From an uncultured Allomuricauda sp. (GTDB taxonomy: Bacteria; Bacteroidota; Bacteroidia; Flavobacteriales; Flavobacteriaceae): a DNA stretch of 64,000 nucleotides. This document shows positions 24,014 to 32,514 of this stretch, one piece after another. Positions within the stretch are counted from its first letter, which is position 1, and the number at the start of each line of letters is the position of its first letter. A model generated the notes under the pieces. That model was not told where the DNA came from. It did not search any database and saw only the letters and a program-made list of their open reading frames with translations. Location: contig NZ_CANMOO010000001.1 of assembly GCF_947499585.1 (NCBI RefSeq), positions 1,178,001 to 1,242,000 on the forward strand, read 5' to 3'. The position numbers were made by a program, and so were the translations under genes.

Positions 24014-25438
24014 ATGAAAAAACGTATTCTACTTACATCCCTAGTCGTTCTTGTTTCTTCTTTTGCCCTTGCACAAAAAGACAAGAAAAAGATAATCGAT
24101 GCTATGGAGTCTAAATATGACCATTATGCTGGCATTGCAAACGAATTATGGGAAAACCCTGAGTTAGGGTATCTAGAGGAGAATAGTTCTGCACTTTTAC
24201 AAGAGGAACTCAGTAAAGAAGGGTTCACCATAGAAAAGGGAGTTGCAGGCATCCCTACTGCGTTCACTGCCACATACGGCTCTGGAACACCGGTGATAGG
24301 AATTTTAGGTGAGTTTGATGCACTTCCTGGCATGTCTCAAGCGGCAGAACCAGTTTTTAAAGCAAGAGTTGATGGAGCGCCTGGACAGGCTTGTGGACAT
24401 CATCTATTTGGTACAGGTTCAATGGCTGCAGCTATTGCAGCAAAAGATTGGCTCAAACAATCAGGAAAATCAGGAACAATTAGATTTTATGGCACTCCAG
24501 CCGAAGAAGGAGGCTCTGGAAAAGTATATATGGTACGTGCAGGACTTTTTAATGACATAGATGCCATTGTTTCATGGCACCCGTGGGATGCCAATAATTC
24601 TAACCCTGGGACCAACCTTGCAACGATTTCAGGAAAATTTAGATTTCAGGGGAATTCCTCTCATGCCGCCGCAGCTCCGCAGTTAGGGCGTTCCGCACTT
24701 GATGGCGTTGAAGGAATGAACGATTTGGTAAATATGTTGAGAGAGCACACTACAGAGTCTACCCGTATCCATTACGTTATTACAAAAGGTGGTGATGCCC
24801 CTAATATTGTTCCAGCGGAAGCAGAGGTCTACTATGTAGTTCGCCATGCCAACAGAGAAGAAGTAAAAGCTGTTTGGGATAGAGTTGTTAAAGCTGCTGA
24901 AGGCGCCGCGATTGGAACAGAAACTACGATGACCTTTGAAATTATCGGTGGAACTTATGAAAGATTACCCAATGAGGCCTTAGCTACACTAATGCATACA
25001 AATTTATCCATCGTTGGGGGTGTTAATTATACCCAACAAGACATTGATTTTGCGAAGGAATTACAAGAGACCTTGGGAGCAGCGAAACCATTATCAAATG
25101 CGAGTGCCATTGCACCAATGGTTTTTACTTATGGTAAAGCCTCTGCAGATACAGGCGATGTTAGCTGGAATGCACCTACTGCTGCAATTAGAACAGCAAC
25201 CTGGGTACCCGGAACACCACCACATAGCTGGCAGGCGGTTGCTGCAGGTGGTACATCCATTGGTTTTAAAGGGATGATGGTAGCTGCAAAAACAATGGCG
25301 CTTACCGCAATTGATATTTATAAATCACCTAAATTATTGAACGAAGTAAAAGCTGAATTCAATAAAAGAAGAGGTGCTGATTTTAATTATGAAGCACTAC
25401 TAGGAGATAGAAAACCCGCTCTGGACTACCGGAAATAA
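24014..25438 (+). CDS. Secreted M20D-family amidohydrolase
   Basis: The 474-aa enzyme has a Sec signal peptide (cleaved near FALAQ) and an M20-type metallohydrolase fold. It resembles the AbgB/p-aminobenzoyl-glutamate hydrolase branch. Metal-site elements are GILGEFDALPGMSQ, GQACGHHLFGTGSM, GTPAEEGGSGKVYMV and IVSWHPWDANN in order through residues 95-200. The dimerisation domain follows (SSHAAAAPQLGRSALDGVEGMN), and the C-terminal metal histidine is in WVPGTPPHSWQAVA. The physiological amide substrate is unknown. The start is the ATG at 24014, because the upstream TTG at 23966 lies in repeat copy E. The neighbour upstream is the RidA-like lipoprotein. Confidence 0.92.
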   Translation: MKKRILLTSLVVLVSSFALAQKDKKKIIDAMESKYDHYAGIANELWENPELGYLEENSSALLQEELSKEGFTIEKGVAGIPTAFTATYGSGTPVIGILGEFDALPGMSQAAEPVFKARVDGAPGQACGHHLFGTGSMAAAIAAKDWLKQSGKSGTIRFYGTPAEEGGSGKVYMVRAGLFNDIDAIVSWHPWDANNSNPGTNLATISGKFRFQGNSSHAAAAPQLGRSALDGVEGMNDLVNMLREHTTESTRIHYVITKGGDAPNIVPAEAEVYYVVRHANREEVKAVWDRVVKAAEGAAIGTETTMTFEIIGGTYERLPNEALATLMHTNLSIVGGVNYTQQDIDFAKELQETLGAAKPLSNASAIAPMVFTYGKASADTGDVSWNAPTAAIRTATWVPGTPPHSWQAVAAGGTSIGFKGMMVAAKTMALTAIDIYKSPKLLNEVKAEFNKRRGADFNYEALLGDRKPALDYRK

Positions 25439-25454
25439 AACATGTGACAAATCT

Positions 25455-28454
25455 CTAATACGGAAGCATCCCGTTATTGGACAAGTTCATGACTTTATAT
25501 TTTACATTTCGCTGTCGTAACGTAATCATTTTTACATCTTCCTCATTGGTTTGGTTGTTCCTAAGCGTAAACTTTAAGTAAGTAGGCAAATTAACCTGAT
25601 TGCCCAAATAGGTCATGTTGATCAACCATTGCCCCTGCTGTATATCATCAATATTAAAACTTTCAGATAGTGCACCTTGTATACGTTTTTCATTGGGAAT
25701 TTCCGTAGCGTTGTTCCAATTATAATATCCACCTTGCGGATTTACAAATTGAAGTTCAAATTGGGTATTGGGATCATTCCATTCAACCAGTAAGCTAAAA
25801 TTACTTTGTTCTTCAAACGTGAATTTAGATTTGTCTACCCCAATTTCCTCACTATGTCCCTGTAATACATCTAACATCTCTTCTTTAACGATTAGGTCCA
25901 AACCATTGTTTTCAAGAATGTTCTGTATACCAATGTAACTCTTGTACATGTTCCATGCCTCTTTATACTCTCCTACTTCAACAAGCATTTTTGCCAAATC
26001 GCGTTTTGCCTGTGGCGTCTCTTTAACGTCATGAATCTGTTTATATATGGAAAGCGCTTCAGGCATTTGCTGCTCTTCCTCATGGGCGTAAGCAAGAATT
26101 TTAAGTGCATCGATTTGTTCAGGAAATTGCTCCAGCAGATTTGATTTTATACTGTTTGCTTTCCTTGAATCATCCCAATGATCACTAAAGATTTTACTTG
26201 CTTCAAAATAAAAACTGGGTGTGTGGCCATAGTTTTTTCTATCACTTAAATATTGCAAGTATGCTTTATCCACTGTAGGTGAATTTGCTATTCTTTGCGC
26301 ATAGAGTGGTTTGCTTGCTAAACCATTGGCAAGTTCAATAGCATCATTCGAGTATGTGTTTTGTGATTTGTTTTTAGAATCTTCGGTGACTTCTATATCA
26401 TCAAATGTTCCGCTTATGGTGCGTACGATGATAATCCCACCAGGGGCTAACCGACCATATCTTGCTGCTGACCAAGCCGGTGGCATTACTGTAATATCCT
26501 TAATATTTTGAATATTGATATGAAATGGAGGGTTATCCGGGGAGTAAATGTGTCCATCAACATCCCAAGAAAGCCAGCGGTCAAACATTTTATCATCCCT
26601 CATCTGTACGCGGTTGCCGCGCACAATAAGACCTGCAAATCTTCCTCGTAATGCATCCCAAATGTTGAGGGCACTGGGGCCTATCTGTTCTGATGTGAGT
26701 TGTCTAGCCCGAAAACCAACTTTTTCCATGTCCAAAACACCAAAACGCGTATTGATATTTTTGTTTATGGGTTTATGAAGTTCCTTTAATCTTGCATTTT
26801 CTTCCAATACCACTTCATCCAAGGCCGTAATGCCTATGGACATAATGATCTTCAGCATTCGTGCCGATGTATTGACCACTGTTGAAGTAGCCTCTCTTCC
26901 TGGGTATGAAAAATCCAAAACCTCCCCATTAAGTGCTTCAATGGAAAAATTACCTCTAGAATTTGTCCTGGTTTGTCTATCACTATCTCGCACCTTAACC
27001 AGTACGTTTTGTAGGGGAGTATCCAAATCGCCCACACTACCCGTAACCTCAGAAAACTTCTGAGCCGTTCGGTTCTTGTATTCCAAATTGTCTACCATAT
27101 GGCGCTCCGTAAATTGAACCGCCAGCGCCATATTATCCAGTTTTTCCAAATTGATGTAATTACCGCCATGGTCTTCTGCAATTTCTTTAAGTAGGGTATG
27201 ATTGGCAGTGTTGTCACCACTTATGGTAAACAGCGTACCGTACCAATCTTTGGTGGCATCTAAAGGGAAGTTCTTGCCATCTGTAAAAAACAGCGCTTGT
27301 TCAGAGGTTTCTAATTGTTGCCAAAGTCTATGGTCAATAGTACCATCATACGTTGAAGATTCAATTGTCTTTTTTAACGTACCCCAATTACCACTAGTGA
27401 TTTTGTGGAACTTTCTTTCTCCAAGGTGGTAACCAATGGGTCGGAAATCAACCTGTACATCACCTAAATTTTTAAAGTAGTTGTCCAGAAAACGAAATTC
27501 TTTCTCCAAATTTCTATCCTCCATAGATAATGAAGTATCCCAAAGCAGCATTATGGTACTCGGTTTATCCCTAAGCTTTGCTTGTACTTCAACAATTTTT
27601 TCCTCCTCCTCTACTGCTGAAGTATTTAGGTTAAAAGCAATGGTAAATCCTTTTCGCATGCGTTTCCACCGATCTTGACTTAATAACCTGGTATATGACC
27701 TAGATCCATCATCAAAAGCGGAAATGCCAATACCTACCCTACCCCCATAAATTTTTAAAAGCTCCAAGCTTATTACAAAATGTGAATCCACCACTATATT
27801 ATAGGGGGAAAGGTCTATTGCAATAGTACCTTGACGTTGTCTTATGGTGTGCAAAATATTCCCATTGGAGATATTTTTACCGGGAAGCCCATTTTCAAAC
27901 TCATACACGTTTACACGCACCAACAAACTGTCCGAGATATTAGCGATGATATTAAAAGAAACATCCTCTAGTTTTAGGGGGCCTTTGCGCATCAATATTT
28001 TTGAGGCATGCTCTCCGCCCAGGGCCAAACTATCATTCCAAAACCCGAAGAGCCGTTTGGAACTGCTTTGATACCCAACACGTCTTTTATCCGCATCACT
28101 GCTTTTAACAGTAACTCCTTCAAGTTCATAAGGAACTGGTTCCAAACCAATATCCTGGTCAGTTTTAAGCATTTCGATAAACGCTTTGGTGGAGAACTTG
28201 AGTGTTTTATAGCCTATCCGGGATATTTGAAGGATGTCTTTTTCATTGACTTCATTTTCATCCAACTCAAATTTAAAAGTGCCATCAAAGTCTGAAACAG
28301 TTCCTTTGGCCCTATCTACCACCCCAATATTGGCAAAGTCTACAGGTTTTCCCGTGCTCAATTCAATAATAGTGCCTTTAACAGAAATTTGACCATTTAA
28401 TTGATTATAAAACACAAAAATAAATACCAGAAAAATTACCCTTAAACCACTCAT
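25455..28454 (-). CDS. 999-aa protein with CarboxypepD-regulatory, VWA-like, plug-like and TPR regions
   Basis: The chain reads in order as follows: a signal peptide (to about residue 22); a carboxypeptidase-regulatory-like beta domain (GTIIELSTGKPVDFANIGVVD, residues 25-105); a beta-rich region (130-290); a VWA-like domain with a metal-site DTSLSM near 307 and a FFTDGKNF strand; a second regulatory-like domain (VTGSVGDLDTPLQNVLVKVRDS, 470-550); a TonB-plug-like segment (NIWDALRGRFAGLIVRGNRV to YGRLAPGGIIIVRT, 595-690); a TPR-like helical part (720-860); and a C-terminal beta domain. There is no outer-membrane barrel. I cannot name a function; a periplasmic or surface scaffold is a guess. It is convergent with the M20 gene and stands alone. 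Confidence 0.72.
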   Translation of the reverse strand: MSGLRVIFLVFIFVFYNQLNGQISVKGTIIELSTGKPVDFANIGVVDRAKGTVSDFDGTFKFELDENEVNEKDILQISRIGYKTLKFSTKAFIEMLKTDQDIGLEPVPYELEGVTVKSSDADKRRVGYQSSSKRLFGFWNDSLALGGEHASKILMRKGPLKLEDVSFNIIANISDSLLVRVNVYEFENGLPGKNISNGNILHTIRQRQGTIAIDLSPYNIVVDSHFVISLELLKIYGGRVGIGISAFDDGSRSYTRLLSQDRWKRMRKGFTIAFNLNTSAVEEEEKIVEVQAKLRDKPSTIMLLWDTSLSMEDRNLEKEFRFLDNYFKNLGDVQVDFRPIGYHLGERKFHKITSGNWGTLKKTIESSTYDGTIDHRLWQQLETSEQALFFTDGKNFPLDATKDWYGTLFTISGDNTANHTLLKEIAEDHGGNYINLEKLDNMALAVQFTERHMVDNLEYKNRTAQKFSEVTGSVGDLDTPLQNVLVKVRDSDRQTRTNSRGNFSIEALNGEVLDFSYPGREATSTVVNTSARMLKIIMSIGITALDEVVLEENARLKELHKPINKNINTRFGVLDMEKVGFRARQLTSEQIGPSALNIWDALRGRFAGLIVRGNRVQMRDDKMFDRWLSWDVDGHIYSPDNPPFHINIQNIKDITVMPPAWSAARYGRLAPGGIIIVRTISGTFDDIEVTEDSKNKSQNTYSNDAIELANGLASKPLYAQRIANSPTVDKAYLQYLSDRKNYGHTPSFYFEASKIFSDHWDDSRKANSIKSNLLEQFPEQIDALKILAYAHEEEQQMPEALSIYKQIHDVKETPQAKRDLAKMLVEVGEYKEAWNMYKSYIGIQNILENNGLDLIVKEEMLDVLQGHSEEIGVDKSKFTFEEQSNFSLLVEWNDPNTQFELQFVNPQGGYYNWNNATEIPNEKRIQGALSESFNIDDIQQGQWLINMTYLGNQVNLPTYLKFTLRNNQTNEEDVKMITLRQRNVKYKVMNLSNNGMLPY

Positions 28455-28654
28455 AGAAGAATTTATTTCCCCTAAGCTAATAAAATGGTTAAATATTCCT
28501 TTGTCAATTAATCAATATTATTTTCATTTTGAAATAACAAGTTTCTAAAGGATTAAAAATAGTTGCCCCCCATGTTTTAAAATTCATTAGAAAAAAACAA
28601 TGAATAGCGTAACTATTTTCTTTTCCTTAAGTATATCTGTTATAAAACAAAACA

Positions 28655-29761
28655 ATGAAACTCAAATTAGCATTAATATCCATTTTGACAATTTCTGGTA
28701 TAATAAGTAGTCAAAATGAGCAGAACGATTATAAAATGATTCAGTCGGAATGTGATTCCCTACTGCTTAACCAAGAAATACAAGCAATTTCGTTAGGAGT
28801 TATTACAAATGGAAAAGTGTATAAATTTCATGTAGGTAAATTATCTACAGGGGAAACACCAAATGATAATACTTTGTATGAAATAGCTTCTTTGACTAAA
28901 ACGTTTACTGGAACCTTGCTGGCACAAGCCATTTTGGAAAAGAAAGCAACTATTGATGATGATATTAGAAAGCATTTATCCGAGAATTTCGCAAACTTAG
29001 AATTCAATCAAAAACCTATTACGTTTCGTCATTTGGTTACTCATACCAGTGGCTTACCAAGAATTTTTCCTGATAGCCCTGGACTCTTTGAAAACCCGGA
29101 TTGGGATAATCTTCCTTATGAAATCAATAAACTACAGGCTGGATTTAGAAAATCTCAATTTTTTGAGGAACTACATAAAGTAGCATTGGACACGGTTCCT
29201 GGATTCAAATTCAGTTATTCAAATGTCGGAGCCAATTTGCTAGGCTATTGCTTGGAAAACATGTATGATAAACCATTTGAGGAATTGTTATCCGAACATA
29301 TCCTTAAACCGCTTCAAATGAAGAAAACCAGCATTACCATTTCTTCTGATGAAGATAAAAAACTAGTAGCAATAGGACTTAATCCTAATGGCATGGTTAT
29401 GCCCTCAAGAGCTGAAAAAGAAATGAAAGCAGAAGGCGGATTATTTTCTACACTGGATGATATGATAAAGTATATGGAATTTCAGTTAGATGCTGAAAAT
29501 GAGGTCATAAAAATTTCCCATCAAGAATTATTGAATGGAAAATATGGGGATTTCGAAAATGGTTTGTTCTGGCAAATCTTTAAGAATGGAGAAAATCCCA
29601 CTAAAATCTTTCAAAATGGCGGAGCCTATGGGACTTCTAGTTGGCTAACCATAATTCCCGAATCTAAAGTTGGAGTTATTATTCTAACCAATGTCTCTGG
29701 TCCCACCATACATCAAAAGTTGAATGCTACAGCAAATAAAATTATTGAACGGTTAGAGTAA
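28655..29761 (+). CDS. Secreted serine hydrolase (class C beta-lactamase family)
   Basis: The 368-aa protein has a Sec signal peptide and a serine beta-lactamase-like domain. The catalytic tetrad is S79-L-T-K82 in IASLTKTFTG, and the second motif is Y188-S-N in FKFSYSNVGAN. An HLVTHTSGLPR segment at 126-136 and a C-terminal NGGAYGTSSWLTIIPESKVGVIILTN stretch, replacing the KTG box by a GG/H-like element, are usual in the esterase and D-aminopeptidase branches. The gene is preceded by 200 bases of AT-rich non-coding DNA and followed by repeat copy D. True beta-lactam hydrolysis is not implied. Confidence 0.9.
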   Translation: MKLKLALISILTISGIISSQNEQNDYKMIQSECDSLLLNQEIQAISLGVITNGKVYKFHVGKLSTGETPNDNTLYEIASLTKTFTGTLLAQAILEKKATIDDDIRKHLSENFANLEFNQKPITFRHLVTHTSGLPRIFPDSPGLFENPDWDNLPYEINKLQAGFRKSQFFEELHKVALDTVPGFKFSYSNVGANLLGYCLENMYDKPFEELLSEHILKPLQMKKTSITISSDEDKKLVAIGLNPNGMVMPSRAEKEMKAEGGLFSTLDDMIKYMEFQLDAENEVIKISHQELLNGKYGDFENGLFWQIFKNGENPTKIFQNGGAYGTSSWLTIIPESKVGVIILTNVSGPTIHQKLNATANKIIERLE

Positions 29762-29764
29762 AGG

Positions 29765-29898
29765 TTTAATTCCTGTACTTCTGTCTAAAAAAACAATATG
29801 TTAGTTGTTGAAAAACAAATGACAATCTACCACAGCACCTCTTGATTCTGAGAGAAAATTCAACGAACTTCGTTATCGCTCGCTAAGCAGGAATTAAA
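29765..29898 (+). repeat. Dispersed repeat, copy D, framed by an 11-bp inverted repeat
   Basis: The core AACGAACTTCGTT lies at 29862-29874, with the left flank CTTGATTCTGAGAGAAAATTC shared with copies A and E. The whole stretch is bounded by TTTAATTCCTG (29765-29775) and its exact reverse complement CAGGAATTAAA (29888-29898), like the ends of a small non-autonomous element. Confidence 0.65.
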
Positions 29899-29929
29899 AC
29901 TCCTCTTAGCTAATACTTTAGCAGCAATT

Positions 29930-31123
29930 ATGACTATATTTAAGAAAATACATTTTTTATTTATATTCTGGGTAACAGTTAATGGTTACGCTCAGAATGC
30001 AAATCCTGTTACCAAAATTCCCTTTGAATTAGAAGGAAATCATATTTTTATTCAACTTACCATAAATCATTCGGAACAATTGGATTTTGTGTTTGATACA
30101 GGAGCCGGATCTACGGTAATTAATTCCGAAACTGCAAAAAAACTCAATTTTGCCTCAAGCAAGACCTCTACTACAACTGGAGCCTCAGGAAAAACACAAT
30201 CTTCAATTATTAAGAAAAAATCGGTAGAAGTTAAATCAATTGAATTGGATAAGGTTGATTTACTCAGTGTCCCACTCAGTCACTTAGAAAGATTGATAGG
30301 CAAGGATATTGATGGAATAATTGGATATGATTTATTGAAAAAGTATGTCACCGAAATAGACTACAATAATTCAGAACTAATTTTTTTTGAATCAAAATCT
30401 TATGAATACCAAGGGAGTGGTGAACTCGTAAGGATAGATATAGGTGATGTACCCACAGCAATTTTTCAAATTATCTTAAAAGATGGCACCTATGTCAATG
30501 AAGAATTCCTTTTAGATACTGGTGCTGGTGGAGCAATAAGTTTTACCTCACCTTTTTCTGAAAGGTCACAAATAAGAAGTAAAATTGATAAAACATATTC
30601 AAATAATTCAAGAGGACTTTCAGCTAACGTTGCGCAAGTAGAGGTTGGAAGAATAAAGAATCTTAAGATTTTAGATTTTGAGTTTGCAAATATACCTGTG
30701 AGTATATATGACACTGAAGTTGGTTTTTTTGCGAATAAAAAAATAGCAGGTATTATTGGTAATGAAATACTTAAAAGGTTTAATATAACCTTTGATTATA
30801 AAAGAAAAAAGAGTTATTGGGTAAAAAACAAACAATATATCAATGAACCTTTTTATGTTCAAAACTCCGGGCTGAAGCTTTCTTTAGATGCCAATAAATC
30901 AAAAATTATCGTTGATCATATTATTCCTAACTCAAGTGCTGCAAAATCAGAATTAAAAATTGGAGACGAAATAATTGAAATTGATGGTGTAAAAACAGTA
31001 GACTCTTCGTTGGAAACAATCCGAAAGTTATTAAGAACTCAAAGTGGAAAGACCATCAAAATCGTCTATCGACATGTGGGTACTGAAAAGGAACTACTTT
31101 TAAGTTTGGAACCTCTAATCTAG
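29930..31123 (+). CDS. Retropepsin-like aspartyl protease with C-terminal PDZ domain
   Basis: This 397-aa protein has a signal peptide (cleaved near YAQN), two retropepsin-like lobes and a PDZ domain. Each lobe shows an aspartyl-protease motif: D56 in VFDTGAGSTVINS and D196 in FLLDTGAGGAISF, with matching hydrophobic-Gly segments IDGIIGYDLL and IAGIIGNEIL. Two lobes in one chain recall pepsin-like symmetry rather than the one-lobe retroviral dimer. The PDZ domain spans about residues 312-395 (IIPNSSAAKSELKIGDEIIEIDGV). It is probably periplasmic. The gene follows repeat copy D and stands alone. Confidence 0.9.
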   Translation: MTIFKKIHFLFIFWVTVNGYAQNANPVTKIPFELEGNHIFIQLTINHSEQLDFVFDTGAGSTVINSETAKKLNFASSKTSTTTGASGKTQSSIIKKKSVEVKSIELDKVDLLSVPLSHLERLIGKDIDGIIGYDLLKKYVTEIDYNNSELIFFESKSYEYQGSGELVRIDIGDVPTAIFQIILKDGTYVNEEFLLDTGAGGAISFTSPFSERSQIRSKIDKTYSNNSRGLSANVAQVEVGRIKNLKILDFEFANIPVSIYDTEVGFFANKKIAGIIGNEILKRFNITFDYKRKKSYWVKNKQYINEPFYVQNSGLKLSLDANKSKIIVDHIIPNSSAAKSELKIGDEIIEIDGVKTVDSSLETIRKLLRTQSGKTIKIVYRHVGTEKELLLSLEPLI

Positions 31124-31161
31124 TTCTGACAATTTACTATAAAGAAAAAGCTGCTAACAAA

Positions 31162-31255
31162 CAATATCATCTATAAGCTTGAGCTATTTGCAAAGGCTAG
31201 TGCTATCTGATACTTTAGTAGAAATTTGAAAAGTTCAGCTTACAGATGATAGTTG
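31162..31255. repeat. Imperfect palindromic element beside the glycosyltransferase gene
   Basis: The left arm at 31162-31179 (CAATATCATCTATAAGCT) pairs with 31238-31255, with one bulge and one mismatch, around about 58 bases. It ends in GTTGGAC. The layout is similar to the long stem-loop at 19541-19649, and both are followed by the string GATAACGAAACC. Confidence 0.45.
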
Positions 31256-31273
31256 GACGATAACGAAACCTCT

Positions 31274-32509
31274 TTACCTCCTATTCTTTTCTTCAATCCA
31301 TTTGGCCATATACTTGGTGCTTGTTAAGGTTTGGTGTTGTAGCAGTCGTCCCATAAAATTGTTGTTTCGGTGCTCTTCCAAATGCTGTTGTAGCTGCTTC
31401 AATTGCTTTTGCAGCCTTTCTAGTAGTATTTCTTTGCTATATAGGGTATTAATCAGGGTAACACCTTGCGCTTGCGCTACCTCCCACTTTTCTTTGTTTT
31501 GGTAGTGTTCCACAGCGGCTATTGCAAAAGTATCCCAATCATTGCATATGGCTCCATTCCAAGGTAATTCACCATGCATGCCTTCAGCCCCAATGGCTGT
31601 GGTAATACTGGGAATTCCGTTTTGCATGGCAGCGATCAACTTTCCCTTTATCCCGGCACCAAATTGTAAGGGAGCCAAACTTACTTTGGCATTTTGCAAT
31701 ACGGCTTTCAAGTCCTCTGCCCAACCCATTACATGAAACCCTATTGCTGGACTATGCATTTCCAAAACCTGCTTTGGTAGATATGCTCCGTAGATACGCA
31801 GCTCGGCATCTGGCATTGCCTTTCTAATCAAAGGCCAAATAGTCTTTTTTAAGGTGATAATGGAATCTACATTAGGCGCATGCTTGCCGTTGCCCACGCA
31901 AACAAAATCCTTTCGTTCTTCAAACGTAGGCCATTCCCCTATCTCCTCTTTTGTGAGTTTTCTTAGCATAAAAGGGAGATAAATGAGCATGTCTTTGGGG
32001 ATATCCAATTCATTTTGAAGCAATTCCATCTCATAAGAAGAAATCATCAAAGAAACATCTGAGCGGTAAATGCTCGCCACCTCTCGGAGTGTCATTTCAT
32101 GTTGCTTCCATTTTTGGGGAGTAAAAGCTTCATTCTTTTTATGGCATTCTTCCCGTGCTTTTCGTAGCGAATGTAAATCCTCTGTATTTAGGACCCTGAG
32201 TGCTTGTGGTGCATATTGCGCAACACGCCAACCATACTGCTCTTCCGTCATAAACCGGTCAAAAACAACAATGTCAGGTGCCAACTCCTCAACATAATCA
32301 TCAAAACTGGAGTGATTTAATTGTAGGGTCACGGTTTCTACCTCCAATGCTTCTAAATCCAAGCTATATGTTGTCTTAGAAGCCGCCGAACCAAAAGCTA
32401 TGTAATATCCAAAGTCATTAAAAGCTTGTAGCAATTGCTGCATACGATGACCTGCCGCTGTAGTTGCGGGCTCTGGCCACACATAACCAATAAAGAATAC
32501 TTTTTTCAT
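31274..32509 (-). CDS. Glycosyltransferase (GT-B fold, group 1-like)
   Basis: The 411-aa cytosolic protein has the look of a GT-B glycosyltransferase. The N-terminal acceptor lobe starts with VFFIGYVWPEPATTAAGHRM, and the donor lobe shows FVCVGNGKHAPNVDS near residue 220 and the nucleotide-sugar binding stretch VSLAPLQFGAGIKGKLIAAMQNGIPSITTAIGAEGM near 298-333, with the E-x7-E-like region replaced by GIKGK...GIPSI. The acceptor is unknown. Its ATG lies five bases after the helicase stop on the same strand, so the two are co-transcribed, although a functional link is not obvious. A degenerate copy of its 3' end appears near 19.66-19.70 kb. Confidence 0.82.
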   Translation of the reverse strand: MKKVFFIGYVWPEPATTAAGHRMQQLLQAFNDFGYYIAFGSAASKTTYSLDLEALEVETVTLQLNHSSFDDYVEELAPDIVVFDRFMTEEQYGWRVAQYAPQALRVLNTEDLHSLRKAREECHKKNEAFTPQKWKQHEMTLREVASIYRSDVSLMISSYEMELLQNELDIPKDMLIYLPFMLRKLTKEEIGEWPTFEERKDFVCVGNGKHAPNVDSIITLKKTIWPLIRKAMPDAELRIYGAYLPKQVLEMHSPAIGFHVMGWAEDLKAVLQNAKVSLAPLQFGAGIKGKLIAAMQNGIPSITTAIGAEGMHGELPWNGAICNDWDTFAIAAVEHYQNKEKWEVAQAQGVTLINTLYSKEILLERLQKQLKQLQQHLEEHRNNNFMGRLLQHQTLTSTKYMAKWIEEKNRR

Positions 32510-32514
32510 CTTGG

